Both the position numbers and the translations under genes were made by a program. From an uncultured Oceanospirillaceae bacterium (GTDB lineage: Bacteria; Pseudomonadota; Gammaproteobacteria; Pseudomonadales; Balneatricaceae), in the NCBI GenBank assembly GCA_937136055.1, contig CAKZOD010000051.1:1-64000 (forward strand): a stretch of DNA of 64,000 bases, written 5' to 3'. Shown here piece after piece: positions 8,269 to 16,078 of the stretch. Numbering within the stretch: the first letter of the stretch is position 1; every line of letters begins with the position of its first letter. The notes beneath the pieces were generated by a model. It made no database searches. It saw only the letters and a program-made list of their open reading frames with translations, and had not been told where the DNA came from.

Positions 8269-9506
8269 GCCAGCGCTCCGCCGCAAGATGCGATACGCTG
8301 TGAGGGCGCTGCATGATCAAAGTTTTCTAAAGTGTTATATAAGGTGTTACGTCTAAAGGGAGCCAAGCCGCTATCTTGAATCATTTTGACCATATCTTCA
8401 GGCAAAATTTCTTCACCGTGTACGCCACCGGATGAACGAGTGATAGACTCATCCATTAAAGTGCCGCCTAAATCGTTTGCACCCGCACGTAACATTTGAA
8501 TAGCATAAGCGGGGCCCAGCTTTACCCAAGAAGCTTGAATATTATCAATCCAGCCATTGAGCATAATGCGAGAAACCGCATGCATTAAAATGTTTTCATT
8601 GGCTGTGGGGCCTGGACGTACATTGAGCTTCAGTTTCTTACGGTCGGTGTAAAGTGGTGATTCGTAATGGACAAAACCTAAAGGGACAAACTCAGTAAAG
8701 CCGCGATGTTTCTTTTGCATTTCACGGATTAAGGCAATGTGTGCCGCCCAGTGATGGGGCGCATCAATATGGCCGTACATAATTGTCGCTGTGGTTGGTA
8801 GGCCAAGCTCATGAGCAGTTGATATGATTTCAACCCACTGTTCTGTAGTGAGCTTATCGCGGGTGAGCTGCTTGCGAATCTCAACATCGAGAATTTCAGC
8901 GGCGGTGCCTGGCATTGAATCTAAGCCGTGAGCCATCAAGTCAGCAATGAACTCCTTATAGCTCATGTTACTGTTTTTAGCGCCGAAAAATATCTCAAAC
9001 GGTGAGAAAGCATGGATGTGCATTTGCGGGACTTGCTGCTTAATGCTGACTAAGATTTTGCGATAGTGATCCGCGGGTAAATCAGGGTGCAAGCCGCCTT
9101 GAATACAAACTTCGGTAGCCCCTCTATCCCAAGCTTCTTGGGCGCGCTGTGCCATTTCTTGCATTGACAGAAGCTCGGCATCTGCATCGTTTTTGCCTTT
9201 AGAGAAACCACAAAACTTGCAACCCATGTAGCAGATGTTAGTGAAGTTGATATTGCGGGTAATCACAAAGCTGGCTTGATCGCCTACGCTGCGCTGGCGA
9301 ATAATATCAGCACACTTAACAATTGCGTTGATATCTTTACCAATGCTTTGAAAGAGTTGAGTACCTTCGTGTTCGGTGATTTCAAAGCCTGCCAGTGCAC
9401 GTTGTAAAATAGTGGTGACCGCACTGCTAACACCTGAAAAATCAATTAAATTTTGCTCAGCATGCTGGCTAACATCAAGTGTTCGTAAATTACTTTGAAG
9501 ACTCAT
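8265..9506 (-). CDS. cofH: FO synthase subunit 2 (radical SAM)
   Basis: Radical-SAM enzyme using tyrosine to form the intermediate that CofG converts into the deazaflavin FO. The iron-sulfur motif CxxxCxxC is seen at C92, C96 and C99 within FTNICYMGCKFCGFS. Downstream come GATEVCIQGGLHPDLPADHY and PLGFVHYESPLYT, typical of the CofH/MqnC-like group; 413 residues. It lies 34 bp after cofG and overlaps cofD. Two-gene cofG/cofH rather than the fused FbiC of actinobacteria is the form seen in archaea, cyanobacteria and proteobacteria. Confusion with menaquinone MqnC/MqnE is ruled out by the neighbours. Confidence 0.93.
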   Translation of the reverse strand: MSLQSNLRTLDVSQHAEQNLIDFSGVSSAVTTILQRALAGFEITEHEGTQLFQSIGKDINAIVKCADIIRQRSVGDQASFVITRNINFTNICYMGCKFCGFSKGKNDADAELLSMQEMAQRAQEAWDRGATEVCIQGGLHPDLPADHYRKILVSIKQQVPQMHIHAFSPFEIFFGAKNSNMSYKEFIADLMAHGLDSMPGTAAEILDVEIRKQLTRDKLTTEQWVEIISTAHELGLPTTATIMYGHIDAPHHWAAHIALIREMQKKHRGFTEFVPLGFVHYESPLYTDRKKLKLNVRPGPTANENILMHAVSRIMLNGWIDNIQASWVKLGPAYAIQMLRAGANDLGGTLMDESITRSSGGVHGEEILPEDMVKMIQDSGLAPFRRNTLYNTLENFDHAAPSQRIASCGGALA

Positions 9507-9540
9507 AATGTCATTCCTTCTCTTTAATTAGGCCGTAAAA

Positions 9541-10668
9541 TTACAAACACTGCACGGCAGCTAAGCCGTCATTTCTTGATATATCGTTCAGGCGGCTGGC
9601 AATAGTTGCGCCGAAATAGCGATCCGGTGACTGCTGGTATTTAGGATAGACCGCTAGGCGCTCTTGAAGCTGATAACCACACTCTTCGCTGGCCTTGGCA
9701 AGTTGAGAAATCTGCGGCCACGCTTTTTCAGGGTTGATGTGATCGATAGTTAGCGGTGAAATACCGCCGAAATCATTGATACCGCTGTTTAAGTAAGCGT
9801 TGAAGCGCGCTTGTAAATTCGGGGGTGCTTGTAAGCTAATAGACGGGTCTAAAATAAGACGCGCAACAGCAAGCGTGCGTAGCATATCGTCTAAGGTTGG
9901 CTCAGTGGCACGGGCCATTGCGGTGTTTTCTTTGGCGCAAAAATTTTGCACTATTACTTCTTGGATATGACCGTATTGTGCATGAATTTCGTTGATGGCA
10001 ATTAGGCTTTCCACTCTTTCAAGCCATGTCTCACCTATGCCGATCAAAATGCCAGTAGTGAAAGGTACATCTAATTGCCCCGCACGCTCTAGTGTACGCA
10101 GCCGCTGCACAGGCACCTTATCAGGGCAGGCATAATGAACATTACCTTTAAGCAATAATCGTTTAGAGACCGTTTCAAGCATCATACCCATGCTGGCACT
10201 GACAGGCTTTAAGCGGCGAATTTCATCGAGAGATAAAGTTCCTGCATTGACATGAGGTAGCATATTGCTCTGCTCAATCACATGCTGGCAGGTATCTTCT
10301 AAATAATCGGTCATCGATTGATAACCCATTTTTTCTAAGCTGGCTTGTACCTGCGGATAGCGACGCTCTGGTTTTTCTCCTAAGCTAAAAAGAACTTCTT
10401 TGCAGCCGATTTGCTGCCCATCGTTGACCACATCCATCACTTGCTGAGGGCTCATAATATAAGATTCAGGGGAATCAGGATGCTTTACGAAAGTACAGTA
10501 GCTACAAGTGTCACGGCACATATTTGTTAAAGGCACAAATACCTTACGCGAGTAAGTAACCGTTTGACCCCAATGCTGCTCACGCACAGATTTCGCGCTT
10601 TTGCACAGCTCTATTAATTCGTCACCACTGCAATGCTCTAAGGCAGCAGCTTGTGTTTTGCTCAACAT
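9541..10668 (-). CDS. cofG: FO synthase subunit 1 (radical SAM)
   Basis: Completes FO synthesis from the CofH product. The CxxxCxxC cluster motif lies in NMCRDTCSYCTF (C51, C55, C58 from the start used here). LFSLGEKPERRYP and GILIGIGETWLERVESL are typical CofG blocks, and NDFGGISPLTIDHINPE near the C-terminus is a family hallmark. I place the start at the ATG at 10668, with GGAAA eight bases upstream; an in-frame TTG at 10683 would add five residues but lacks a ribosome site. It is the first gene of the operon, directly downstream of the promoter with two RutR-type boxes. Confidence 0.93.
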   Translation of the reverse strand: MLSKTQAAALEHCSGDELIELCKSAKSVREQHWGQTVTYSRKVFVPLTNMCRDTCSYCTFVKHPDSPESYIMSPQQVMDVVNDGQQIGCKEVLFSLGEKPERRYPQVQASLEKMGYQSMTDYLEDTCQHVIEQSNMLPHVNAGTLSLDEIRRLKPVSASMGMMLETVSKRLLLKGNVHYACPDKVPVQRLRTLERAGQLDVPFTTGILIGIGETWLERVESLIAINEIHAQYGHIQEVIVQNFCAKENTAMARATEPTLDDMLRTLAVARLILDPSISLQAPPNLQARFNAYLNSGINDFGGISPLTIDHINPEKAWPQISQLAKASEECGYQLQERLAVYPKYQQSPDRYFGATIASRLNDISRNDGLAAVQCL

Positions 10669-10724
10669 GTCATTTTCCAACAATTATATTTTTTATAGTT
10701 GTAAAAATTACTAAACCAAAAAGT

Positions 10725-10740
10725 TTTACCAAATGGTCAA
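10725..10740. promoter_or_regulatory. RutR-type operator, promoter-proximal box
   Basis: TTTACCAAATGGTCAA matches the E. coli RutR consensus TTGACCA-NN-TGGTCAA at all but one defined position. On the minus strand it lies just downstream of the predicted -10 of the cofG promoter, over the likely transcription start, a position suited to repression. Confidence 0.75.
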
Positions 10741-10743
10741 TAT

Positions 10744-10773
10744 ATACTATCCAGTTGTTTACCAATTGGTCAA
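10744..10773 (-). promoter_or_regulatory. Predicted sigma70 promoter of the F420 operon
   Basis: Reading the minus strand, -35 TTGACC (10768-10773) and -10 TAGTAT (10744-10749) are separated by 18 bp. The -35 is embedded in one RutR-type box and the other box follows the -10, so a bound repressor would block both elements. About 75 bp of leader precede the cofG start. Confidence 0.6.
10758..10773. promoter_or_regulatory. RutR-type operator, distal box
   Basis: TTTACCAATTGGTCAA again differs from the TTGACCA-NN-TGGTCAA consensus at one defined position; its core ACCAATTGGT is a perfect palindrome. It starts 33 bp from the first box, about three helical turns, so two dimers would sit on the same DNA face. 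The likely binder is the RutR-like protein encoded at 12144-12779. Confidence 0.78.
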
Positions 10774-11088
10774 TAGTTAATTTCTAAATTTAACAATGTG
10801 TATGTTTTTCAAGGGGTTATTGGTTTTGTGAGGCTGTGGCTTAGCAGCATTGTGTATGTGATAAGTACTTGGATTAGCAAATTAATGATTAAATATGGAG
10901 ACGGAAATACTCAAATAATGTACTGAAAACAGATGTTTAGGTGCTGAAAATGAGGCTGTTTTTTTGGTTGTTTATGTTGAAAATGTGATTAAGCCTCTAA
11001 GTTTTTCAGTGGGAAATTAGGGTGAGGCTCTTCAAAAATAAGGTGTAAATAGCAGGACCTTACTGATTCATTGAAGGAATAAAACAAC

Positions 11089-11217
11089 ATGAAGCAAAAA
11101 ATTAACAACCATAGCCCTTTAGCTGGTTACTCTGTAGGTAGTTCTAAGTATTCTCGTTCGTTACTTAAAGCGGCTAGCCTCTTCAATGCTATTTTGTACT
11201 TCCTTGTAGCCTTTTAG
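11089..11217 (+). CDS. Possible 42-residue small protein
   Basis: A short plus-strand frame starting MKQKINNHSPLAG and ending in a hydrophobic stretch (LFNAILYFLVAF). A good ribosome site, AAGGA, stands nine bases before the ATG. Its last ~57 bp run antisense to the end of the periplasmic binding protein gene, which weakens the case. It lies in the otherwise gene-free stretch 10774-11160 between the cof promoter and that gene. It may be a small membrane-associated peptide or a chance frame. Confidence 0.3.
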   Translation: MKQKINNHSPLAGYSVGSSKYSRSLLKAASLFNAILYFLVAF

Positions 11218-11946
11218 CTCTTCAGGAGTAAGCACTTCACCTAAGGTGCGCTGCATAATTGCATCGTAACTACCATCTTGTTTCATTGCTTTAATAGCTT
11301 TTGTTAACAGGGGGACTATCTTGCGATGTTTCTTGTGTAAATATATATAAATTGGGGTATTGAGCAGTGAGTCATTAACGGGGTAAACATTTCGAATAGC
11401 CAGTTGCTTGATGACGCTTAAACCCATTTTTTTTTCGTAAAGCGCCAATTGCACTCGCTCTCTTTCAACGACTTTAAACAGTGCTTCAGGTAGCAGTACT
11501 TTGTTAATCATTGCCGTTTTAGGCACGTTGTTATCAAACACAACCCAGCCTCTAATATAAGCTAGGCTAAAATGCTTTAGATCACGCCAATGCTGCAAGG
11601 TGATCGAAGGATCTTTGCTAAACGCATTGATTTCAGCAATCCATATGATTTCGGGGACTCTGATCAAATTAGGATAGCTTTTTTCAACACCCTCGATACG
11701 GGCTAGATCTCCATCACTAATGCCTCTGTTAGCATTAACGAGCGCTCTTTTGGCGGGGATGTTTTGGATTATTAAATTAATCCCTAAGCGGTCAAATGCT
11801 TGGGTAGCAACGGAGTCGGCAAACCCATCGCTGAAGATGGTGGAAATGGGAGGGCGTTGAATTGTGCTCAATATTATTGTTTTAGACCAGAGCGATGAGC
11901 AAAAAAATACCCCTGCTAGCAGGAAACATCTTAAAAGTATATTCAC
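11161..11946 (-). CDS. Orphan periplasmic solute-binding protein (SBP_bac_3-like)
   Basis: A 261-residue secreted protein with an N-terminal signal peptide (LLRCFLLAGVFFCSSLWS, then KTIILST) and a bilobed-binding-protein pattern. The IPAKRALVNANRGISDGDLARIEG block resembles the polar-amino-acid binding proteins (PBP2 fold). No permease or ATPase is adjacent, so it is an orphan; such proteins in marine gammaproteobacteria may feed sensors or be leftover duplicates. A second protein in this window (31870-32583) shares the LPAKRA...G...ARI and IRGW blocks, so the two are paralogues. It stands between the F420 operon and the RutR-like gene on the same strand; no shared role is evident. Confidence 0.75.
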   Translation of the reverse strand: MNILLRCFLLAGVFFCSSLWSKTIILSTIQRPPISTIFSDGFADSVATQAFDRLGINLIIQNIPAKRALVNANRGISDGDLARIEGVEKSYPNLIRVPEIIWIAEINAFSKDPSITLQHWRDLKHFSLAYIRGWVVFDNNVPKTAMINKVLLPEALFKVVERERVQLALYEKKMGLSVIKQLAIRNVYPVNDSLLNTPIYIYLHKKHRKIVPLLTKAIKAMKQDGSYDAIMQRTLGEVLTPEELKGYKEVQNSIEEASRFK

Positions 11947-12096
11947 TACTTATACTCCTGTTAAGGCGCTATTTTAATTTAATCATAGTCCGTTGCTTGA
12001 ATGTTAACCAGTTTTCATTTGAATATGATTGGCAGGTTATTTAATAAAATAGTTTCAGAGAGAGTGGTGAAGTAGAGTTTTGAGGAGTATTAAGGA

Positions 12097-12125
12097 GCTA
12101 GTTCGAAGTGTATTTGCGAACTAGC
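12097..12125 (-). terminator. Hairpin after the RutR-like gene
   Basis: A perfect 9-bp stem, GCTAGTTCG (12097-12105) with CGAACTAGC (12117-12125), lies about 20 bp past the regulator's stop codon on the minus strand. The U-run is poor, so it may act as a transcript 3' end stabiliser. Confidence 0.45.
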
Positions 12126-12143
12126 CATTGCTAAGCAGAATTC

Positions 12144-12779
12144 TTACTTAACGCCTAAGCCTTTGAGTAATAGCTGCGTTAAAAACTCAGTCGCTTTTTC
12201 AAAGTCAGTTTCAGCTAGCTGCTCTTTACCGAGGGCTAGAGAAATTTGGCTAGAGAAATCAGCATAGGTTTGCGTGGACGCCCAGATCATAAAAAACAAA
12301 TGGTAAGGGTCGACAGGGTCCATTTTGTCCGCGGCAATCCACTCGTTGATCAGTTTTACATCCTCTTCAAGTTGTGGCAATAAATGGCTAACGAGATAAT
12401 CTTTTAAGTGCGGCGCACCCTGGATGATTTCAGTGGCGAATACTTTTGAACCATTTGGGTGAGACTGAGAAATCTCCATCTTGCCTTTGATGTAACTGGC
12501 AATCATCGTTTTAGGATCATCACCACGTTGTGCGAGAAGCGCCATTTTATCGAGCCAAAGGTCTAAAATGTTTTCTAGCACTTTTTGATAAAGCACTTCT
12601 TTAGATGGGAAATAATAGAGTAAGTTCTGCTTTGTGAGACCTGTTAGCTCAGCAATCGTATTGATTGCAGCACCTTGATACCCGTAGAGAGCAAATACAT
12701 CTTCAGCGGCGAGCAAAATTTTCTGCTCAGTTAATTTTCGGCTAAGACGCTTAGGTTTAGGCTGTACATTTTGCTTCAT
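12144..12779 (-). CDS. TetR-family regulator, RutR-like
   Basis: A 211-residue repressor with an N-terminal helix-turn-helix (residues ~17-62: ILLAAEDVFALYGYQGAAIN, TIAELTGLTKQNLLYYFPSKE) and a ligand domain that tracks E. coli RutR closely, including LLYYFPSKE, DPYHLFFMIWASTQTYADF and the QGAPHLKD region. RutR senses uracil/thymine and binds TTGACCA-NN-TGGTCAA. Two such boxes stand at the F420 operon promoter 1.4 kb away, which makes this the likely regulator of F420 synthesis. I see no box at its own promoter. Whether its ligand is a pyrimidine is inference from the family. Confidence 0.82.
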   Translation of the reverse strand: MKQNVQPKPKRLSRKLTEQKILLAAEDVFALYGYQGAAINTIAELTGLTKQNLLYYFPSKEVLYQKVLENILDLWLDKMALLAQRGDDPKTMIASYIKGKMEISQSHPNGSKVFATEIIQGAPHLKDYLVSHLLPQLEEDVKLINEWIAADKMDPVDPYHLFFMIWASTQTYADFSSQISLALGKEQLAETDFEKATEFLTQLLLKGLGVK

Positions 12780-12905
12780 ATAACGCGGATACCAACGACT
12801 GAAAAAAGAACAGATTTTAACACACAGTTATAGCGCTGTCCGTTAAGATTCGGTTCTGGTTGTACATTGCTTACAAGAAAGGGAGTAAACATTAAGCGCT
12901 GTATC

Positions 12906-12934
12906 GAAAAAGCCCTTGCTGTATAGCAAAGGCT
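12906..12934 (-). terminator. Rho-independent terminator of the transporter/CoA-ligase operon
   Basis: On the minus strand a stem AGCC-TTTGCT pairs with AGCAA-GGGCT around a four-base loop and is followed by five U (TTTTT at 12906-12910). It lies about 65 bp after the CoA ligase stop codon and is the clearest terminator of this operon. Confidence 0.75.
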
Positions 12935-12999
12935 GTATTTATGAGTACTTTTCGCTTAACAAATATCTTAATGTGTACTCGCCAAAATGCATTAACAAC

Positions 13000-14568
13000 T
13001 TAGGCAACATCGCCAGATTGCTGTAACTGCTTTAACAGTTTTAAACGCTGAATTTTACCTGACGGACCTTTAGGAAGATCCGCTAGGAAGAAAATATTGC
13101 GCGGCGTTTTTATCTTCCCTAAGCGCTCAAGGCAAAAAGCTTGCAAGCTACTTTCGCTGACTTTTAAAGGATCATCCACCACAACACAGGCAATCACCTC
13201 TTGCCCATAATGTTGATCATCAATTCCAAGCGCCCCTGCTTCGATAACATTAGGGTGTGAATAAAGCACATCATCTATTTCACGCGGTGCGATATTTTCA
13301 CCACCTTTGATAATGAGTTCTTTAAGCCTGCCGGTAATGAATACAAAGCCATCACTATCTATTTTTGCAAGATCTCCCGTGTGCAACCAGCCGTCGCTGT
13401 CTTTCGCTTGAGCAGTCGCCTGCGGATTTTTGTAGTAGTGCGACATAACGCATTCACCGTGAACTAATAGTTCCCCTTCAGTGTCATTTGGCAGCGTTTT
13501 TCCGTGACTATCAATAACCTTCACTTTTGTCCCAAAAGGGATGCCAGGGGAGCCGTATTTCCCTTTCAAAGGGGGCATGGGGTTTGCCAATATTTGCGCA
13601 GATGTTTCTGTTAATCCCATCGTTTCAATAATTGGGATGCCAAACTTTTCTTCAAAACCAGCATGTAAAGCAGGTGGTAAAGCGGCGGAGGCTGAGCGAC
13701 CAAATTTGACTTTAGTCAGCTGATTTTTCAGATCTTCACTATCAAAGCTTTCTTCACTGTGCATAAGATAAGAGATAATCGTTGGCACAACACTAAACCA
13801 AGTAACTTGATGTTTAACGACAATCGGCCAAAACGCAGAGCGGCTAAAAGCATGGGGCATTACAAGGCCGCCACCACTGACTAAAGGAGCCATTACCGTT
13901 ACACATTGGGCGTTGATATGGCAAAGGGGTAAAACACATAATGCTCTATCACTAGCCTGTAATTCATGAGCAATTGCTGTATTCATTCCGCCTGCAAGCA
14001 GGTTCAGGTGGCTTAAAATAACGCCTTTAGGCTGGCCAGTCGTCCCTGAGGTATACATCAATAACCCCGCATCAGCGCCCTCAATTGGGTTTAGCGCTAA
14101 CGCATCATTACTTGCTGTTTGGTTTGGCCACAGTGGGCCATCATCACAATGAGTTTCAATAATATTGATTTTTCTATCAAGGGTCTCGTTGGCAATGTGT
14201 ACTTGAGGCATGTACAAGTCACTACAAAAAATCCAGCTGCTATCAGAGTGATCGATTACGTAATTGATTTGCTCTTGCCCAGCTGCGGGGTTAAGCGGCG
14301 AGCAAACGCAGCCATAATATAAACCGGCTAAAAATAGTTTGAGTGCAGCGGGGCCGTTACCCAGCATAAAGGATAAGGTATCGCCTGATTGCACACCCAT
14401 CCCTTGAAAGTGACCACAATAATCTTGTAACTGTTGCTGTAGTTCGCTGTAGCTAAGCTGCTGATTACTTTCAGGAAATGTCACGAAATTTGCATCAGGT
14501 GTGTGCTCAGCATAGTGATCAATGAGTGATCGGATGTTATTCGCTAGTGGAGAATAAAGGTTGCTCAT
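13000..14568 (-). CDS. AMP-forming acyl-CoA synthetase, SauT-like
   Basis: Activates a carboxylic acid to its CoA thioester with ATP. The 522-residue ANL enzyme shows A3 LLMYTSGTTGQPKG (~residues 170-183), A5 MGLTETSAQ, A7 HTGDLAKID, A8 FITGRLKELIIKGGENI and A10 GPSGKIQR with the catalytic lysine. It overlaps the upstream aldehyde dehydrogenase as ATGA and closes the operon. The pair of a CoA ligase and a CoA-acylating aldehyde dehydrogenase matches SauT/SauS of sulfoacetate degradation in Cupriavidus necator, so sulfoacetate or another small carboxylate is a candidate substrate. No Xsc-type enzyme is in the window. Fold sure, substrate inferred. Confidence 0.85.
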   Translation of the reverse strand: MSNLYSPLANNIRSLIDHYAEHTPDANFVTFPESNQQLSYSELQQQLQDYCGHFQGMGVQSGDTLSFMLGNGPAALKLFLAGLYYGCVCSPLNPAAGQEQINYVIDHSDSSWIFCSDLYMPQVHIANETLDRKINIIETHCDDGPLWPNQTASNDALALNPIEGADAGLLMYTSGTTGQPKGVILSHLNLLAGGMNTAIAHELQASDRALCVLPLCHINAQCVTVMAPLVSGGGLVMPHAFSRSAFWPIVVKHQVTWFSVVPTIISYLMHSEESFDSEDLKNQLTKVKFGRSASAALPPALHAGFEEKFGIPIIETMGLTETSAQILANPMPPLKGKYGSPGIPFGTKVKVIDSHGKTLPNDTEGELLVHGECVMSHYYKNPQATAQAKDSDGWLHTGDLAKIDSDGFVFITGRLKELIIKGGENIAPREIDDVLYSHPNVIEAGALGIDDQHYGQEVIACVVVDDPLKVSESSLQAFCLERLGKIKTPRNIFFLADLPKGPSGKIQRLKLLKQLQQSGDVA

Positions 14569-15968
14569 AATTGAAATTTCCTTTTGTAATCAGCAAATAA
14601 AGTATCAACGCTAATTTCTCTAGGTGTAATCGTACGTACCACTTTAGTCACGTTCATATACTGGCGGTAGTGCAGATTTTGGTCAGTGATATTGCCACCC
14701 CAAGAACCGCAACCCATAGAGAGCGAAAACGGTAGCGCATTATCAAAACTGCCGCCGGTTGCAAAGCAATGTGCTTGATTGACAATGACACGACAGACAG
14801 GCATTTCTAAACCAAGATCGAGAGCGCGCTGCGAGTCTGTAGTGTGAATCCCTAAGGAGTGCCCTTTACCCATATAGTTAAGGACGCGGGCAGCAATTTG
14901 TTTGGCATCTTGGTAATCCTTTGCTCGGTAAACCGTTAGTACTAATGCCATTTTCTCTCCGCTAAAGGGTGCATCTTTACCGGCCTTATCCTCTTCAACC
15001 ATTAAAAAAGAAGCGCTTTGCAGCTCTGTTCTAGTAAGCTGCGCCACGCTACAAATATTGCTGGTGGGTTTTGCGAGAACTTGCGGGTTCAAATGACCGT
15101 CTTGCCACATAGATGTCTGCAATTGGTCTTTTTCAGTGCTATCTAATAATTCACCGCCTACAGCTTGAAGTGCTGCCAGCATCTCTTGATACACAGAATC
15201 AACAATGATTAAGCTGTTTTCAGATGAGCAGCTAGTGGCGTTATCGAAGGTCTTAGACGCTTTGATTTTTTTGGCGGCGTCCATTAAATTAGCTGTCTCA
15301 TCGACGATCACGCTGACATTACCCGCGCCAACACCAAAAGCGGGTGTGCCGCTTGTGTATGCTGCACGCACGTTATTTTGTGAACCTGTAGCAATCACAT
15401 GATCGACTTGCGCGAGCATTTCAAAGCTCAATGCTTTGCTGACAGGGGTAGGTAATTGCTGAACGAGATCTCGCGGCGCACCGATGCGATCTAGCTCTGT
15501 ATGTATTAACTCGAGAAGGCGTGCACAAGAGGGCTGACCTTTCGGTGAAGGGGCTAGGATGATTGCATTGCGACACTTAAGTGCATTGAGGGTGTTATTC
15601 ATCGGGGTTGCAATCGGGTTGGTTGATGGCACAATCACGCCGACAACTCCGACCGGGCGGGCTATCTCAATGATACCGTTTTCAATATCTTCATTGATAA
15701 CACCGACAGTTTTAGCTCCTTGCATATCCCTTAATAAGCCGAGAGTCTTGCGGTGGTTTTTGGTAATTTTATCGGCAACATTGCCAAGGCCTGTCTCTTC
15801 AACGGCGAGACGAGCAAGGCGTTCGTTGTTTTCTGGGTTGATCAATGCCCATGCGGTTGCGATTACAACTTCATCTACTTGTTGTTGGTTGTATTTCTCG
15901 TACTGTGCTTGAGCGATACGGGCTCGGGAGACGAGATCCGCAACTATCTGGCTAGCTTGTGATGACAT
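14565..15968 (-). CDS. CoA-acylating aldehyde dehydrogenase, SauS-like
   Basis: Interconverts an aldehyde and an acyl-CoA with NAD(P)H. The 467-residue protein lacks the usual Glu motif of hydrolytic ALDHs and carries the acylating signature with catalytic C247 in FDNATSCSSEN; RPVGVVGVIVPSTNP and ATGSQNNVRAAYTSG are the nucleotide-binding blocks. The best-known relatives are sulfoacetaldehyde dehydrogenases (SauS/SafD) and, more distantly, the EutE/AdhE group. With the ligase downstream it would reduce acid via acyl-CoA to aldehyde, as in the sulfoacetate pathway; the reverse direction, for example malonic semialdehyde oxidation, is possible. The start follows a 20-bp operator-like palindrome at 15995-16014. 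Confidence 0.83.
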   Translation of the reverse strand: MSSQASQIVADLVSRARIAQAQYEKYNQQQVDEVVIATAWALINPENNERLARLAVEETGLGNVADKITKNHRKTLGLLRDMQGAKTVGVINEDIENGIIEIARPVGVVGVIVPSTNPIATPMNNTLNALKCRNAIILAPSPKGQPSCARLLELIHTELDRIGAPRDLVQQLPTPVSKALSFEMLAQVDHVIATGSQNNVRAAYTSGTPAFGVGAGNVSVIVDETANLMDAAKKIKASKTFDNATSCSSENSLIIVDSVYQEMLAALQAVGGELLDSTEKDQLQTSMWQDGHLNPQVLAKPTSNICSVAQLTRTELQSASFLMVEEDKAGKDAPFSGEKMALVLTVYRAKDYQDAKQIAARVLNYMGKGHSLGIHTTDSQRALDLGLEMPVCRVIVNQAHCFATGGSFDNALPFSLSMGCGSWGGNITDQNLHYRQYMNVTKVVRTITPREISVDTLFADYKRKFQL

Positions 15969-15994
15969 AATGTAATCTCCAAAACTTATTCATA

Positions 15995-16014
15995 TAACTC
16001 AGATATATGAGTTA
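15995..16014. promoter_or_regulatory. Operator-like palindrome before the aldehyde dehydrogenase
   Basis: TAACTCA (15995-16001), six bases, TGAGTTA (16008-16014): a perfect inverted repeat 26 bp upstream of the start codon. The same design occurs at 19758-19777 before the first gene of the operon, so one regulator, not obviously encoded nearby, may control both points. Confidence 0.6.
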
Positions 16015-16036
16015 AAAGCGCGTAATAGCTCCCTAA

Positions 16037-16060
16037 TGAGCCAGCGTTAAAACTGGCTCA
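16037..16060 (-). terminator. Intra-operon hairpin after tctC
   Basis: TGAGCCAG (16037-16044) pairs perfectly with CTGGCTCA (16053-16060), 18 bp past the tctC stop codon. No U-run follows on the minus strand, so it may stabilise upstream mRNA or weakly attenuate rather than fully terminate. Confidence 0.5.
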
Positions 16061-16078
16061 CAGGATGACTGTTGTCGG

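Noticed and set aside
2469..10668. F420 cluster as a recent archaeal import
   Set aside because: Base composition, ribosome sites and gene overlaps look like the neighbours, a RutR-type bacterial promoter drives it, and similar genes exist in Colwellia. A phylogeny would be needed to say more.
12144..12779. Presence of a classical Rut operon
   Set aside because: Only the RutR-like regulator is here; rutA-G are not, so the name rut operon is not used.
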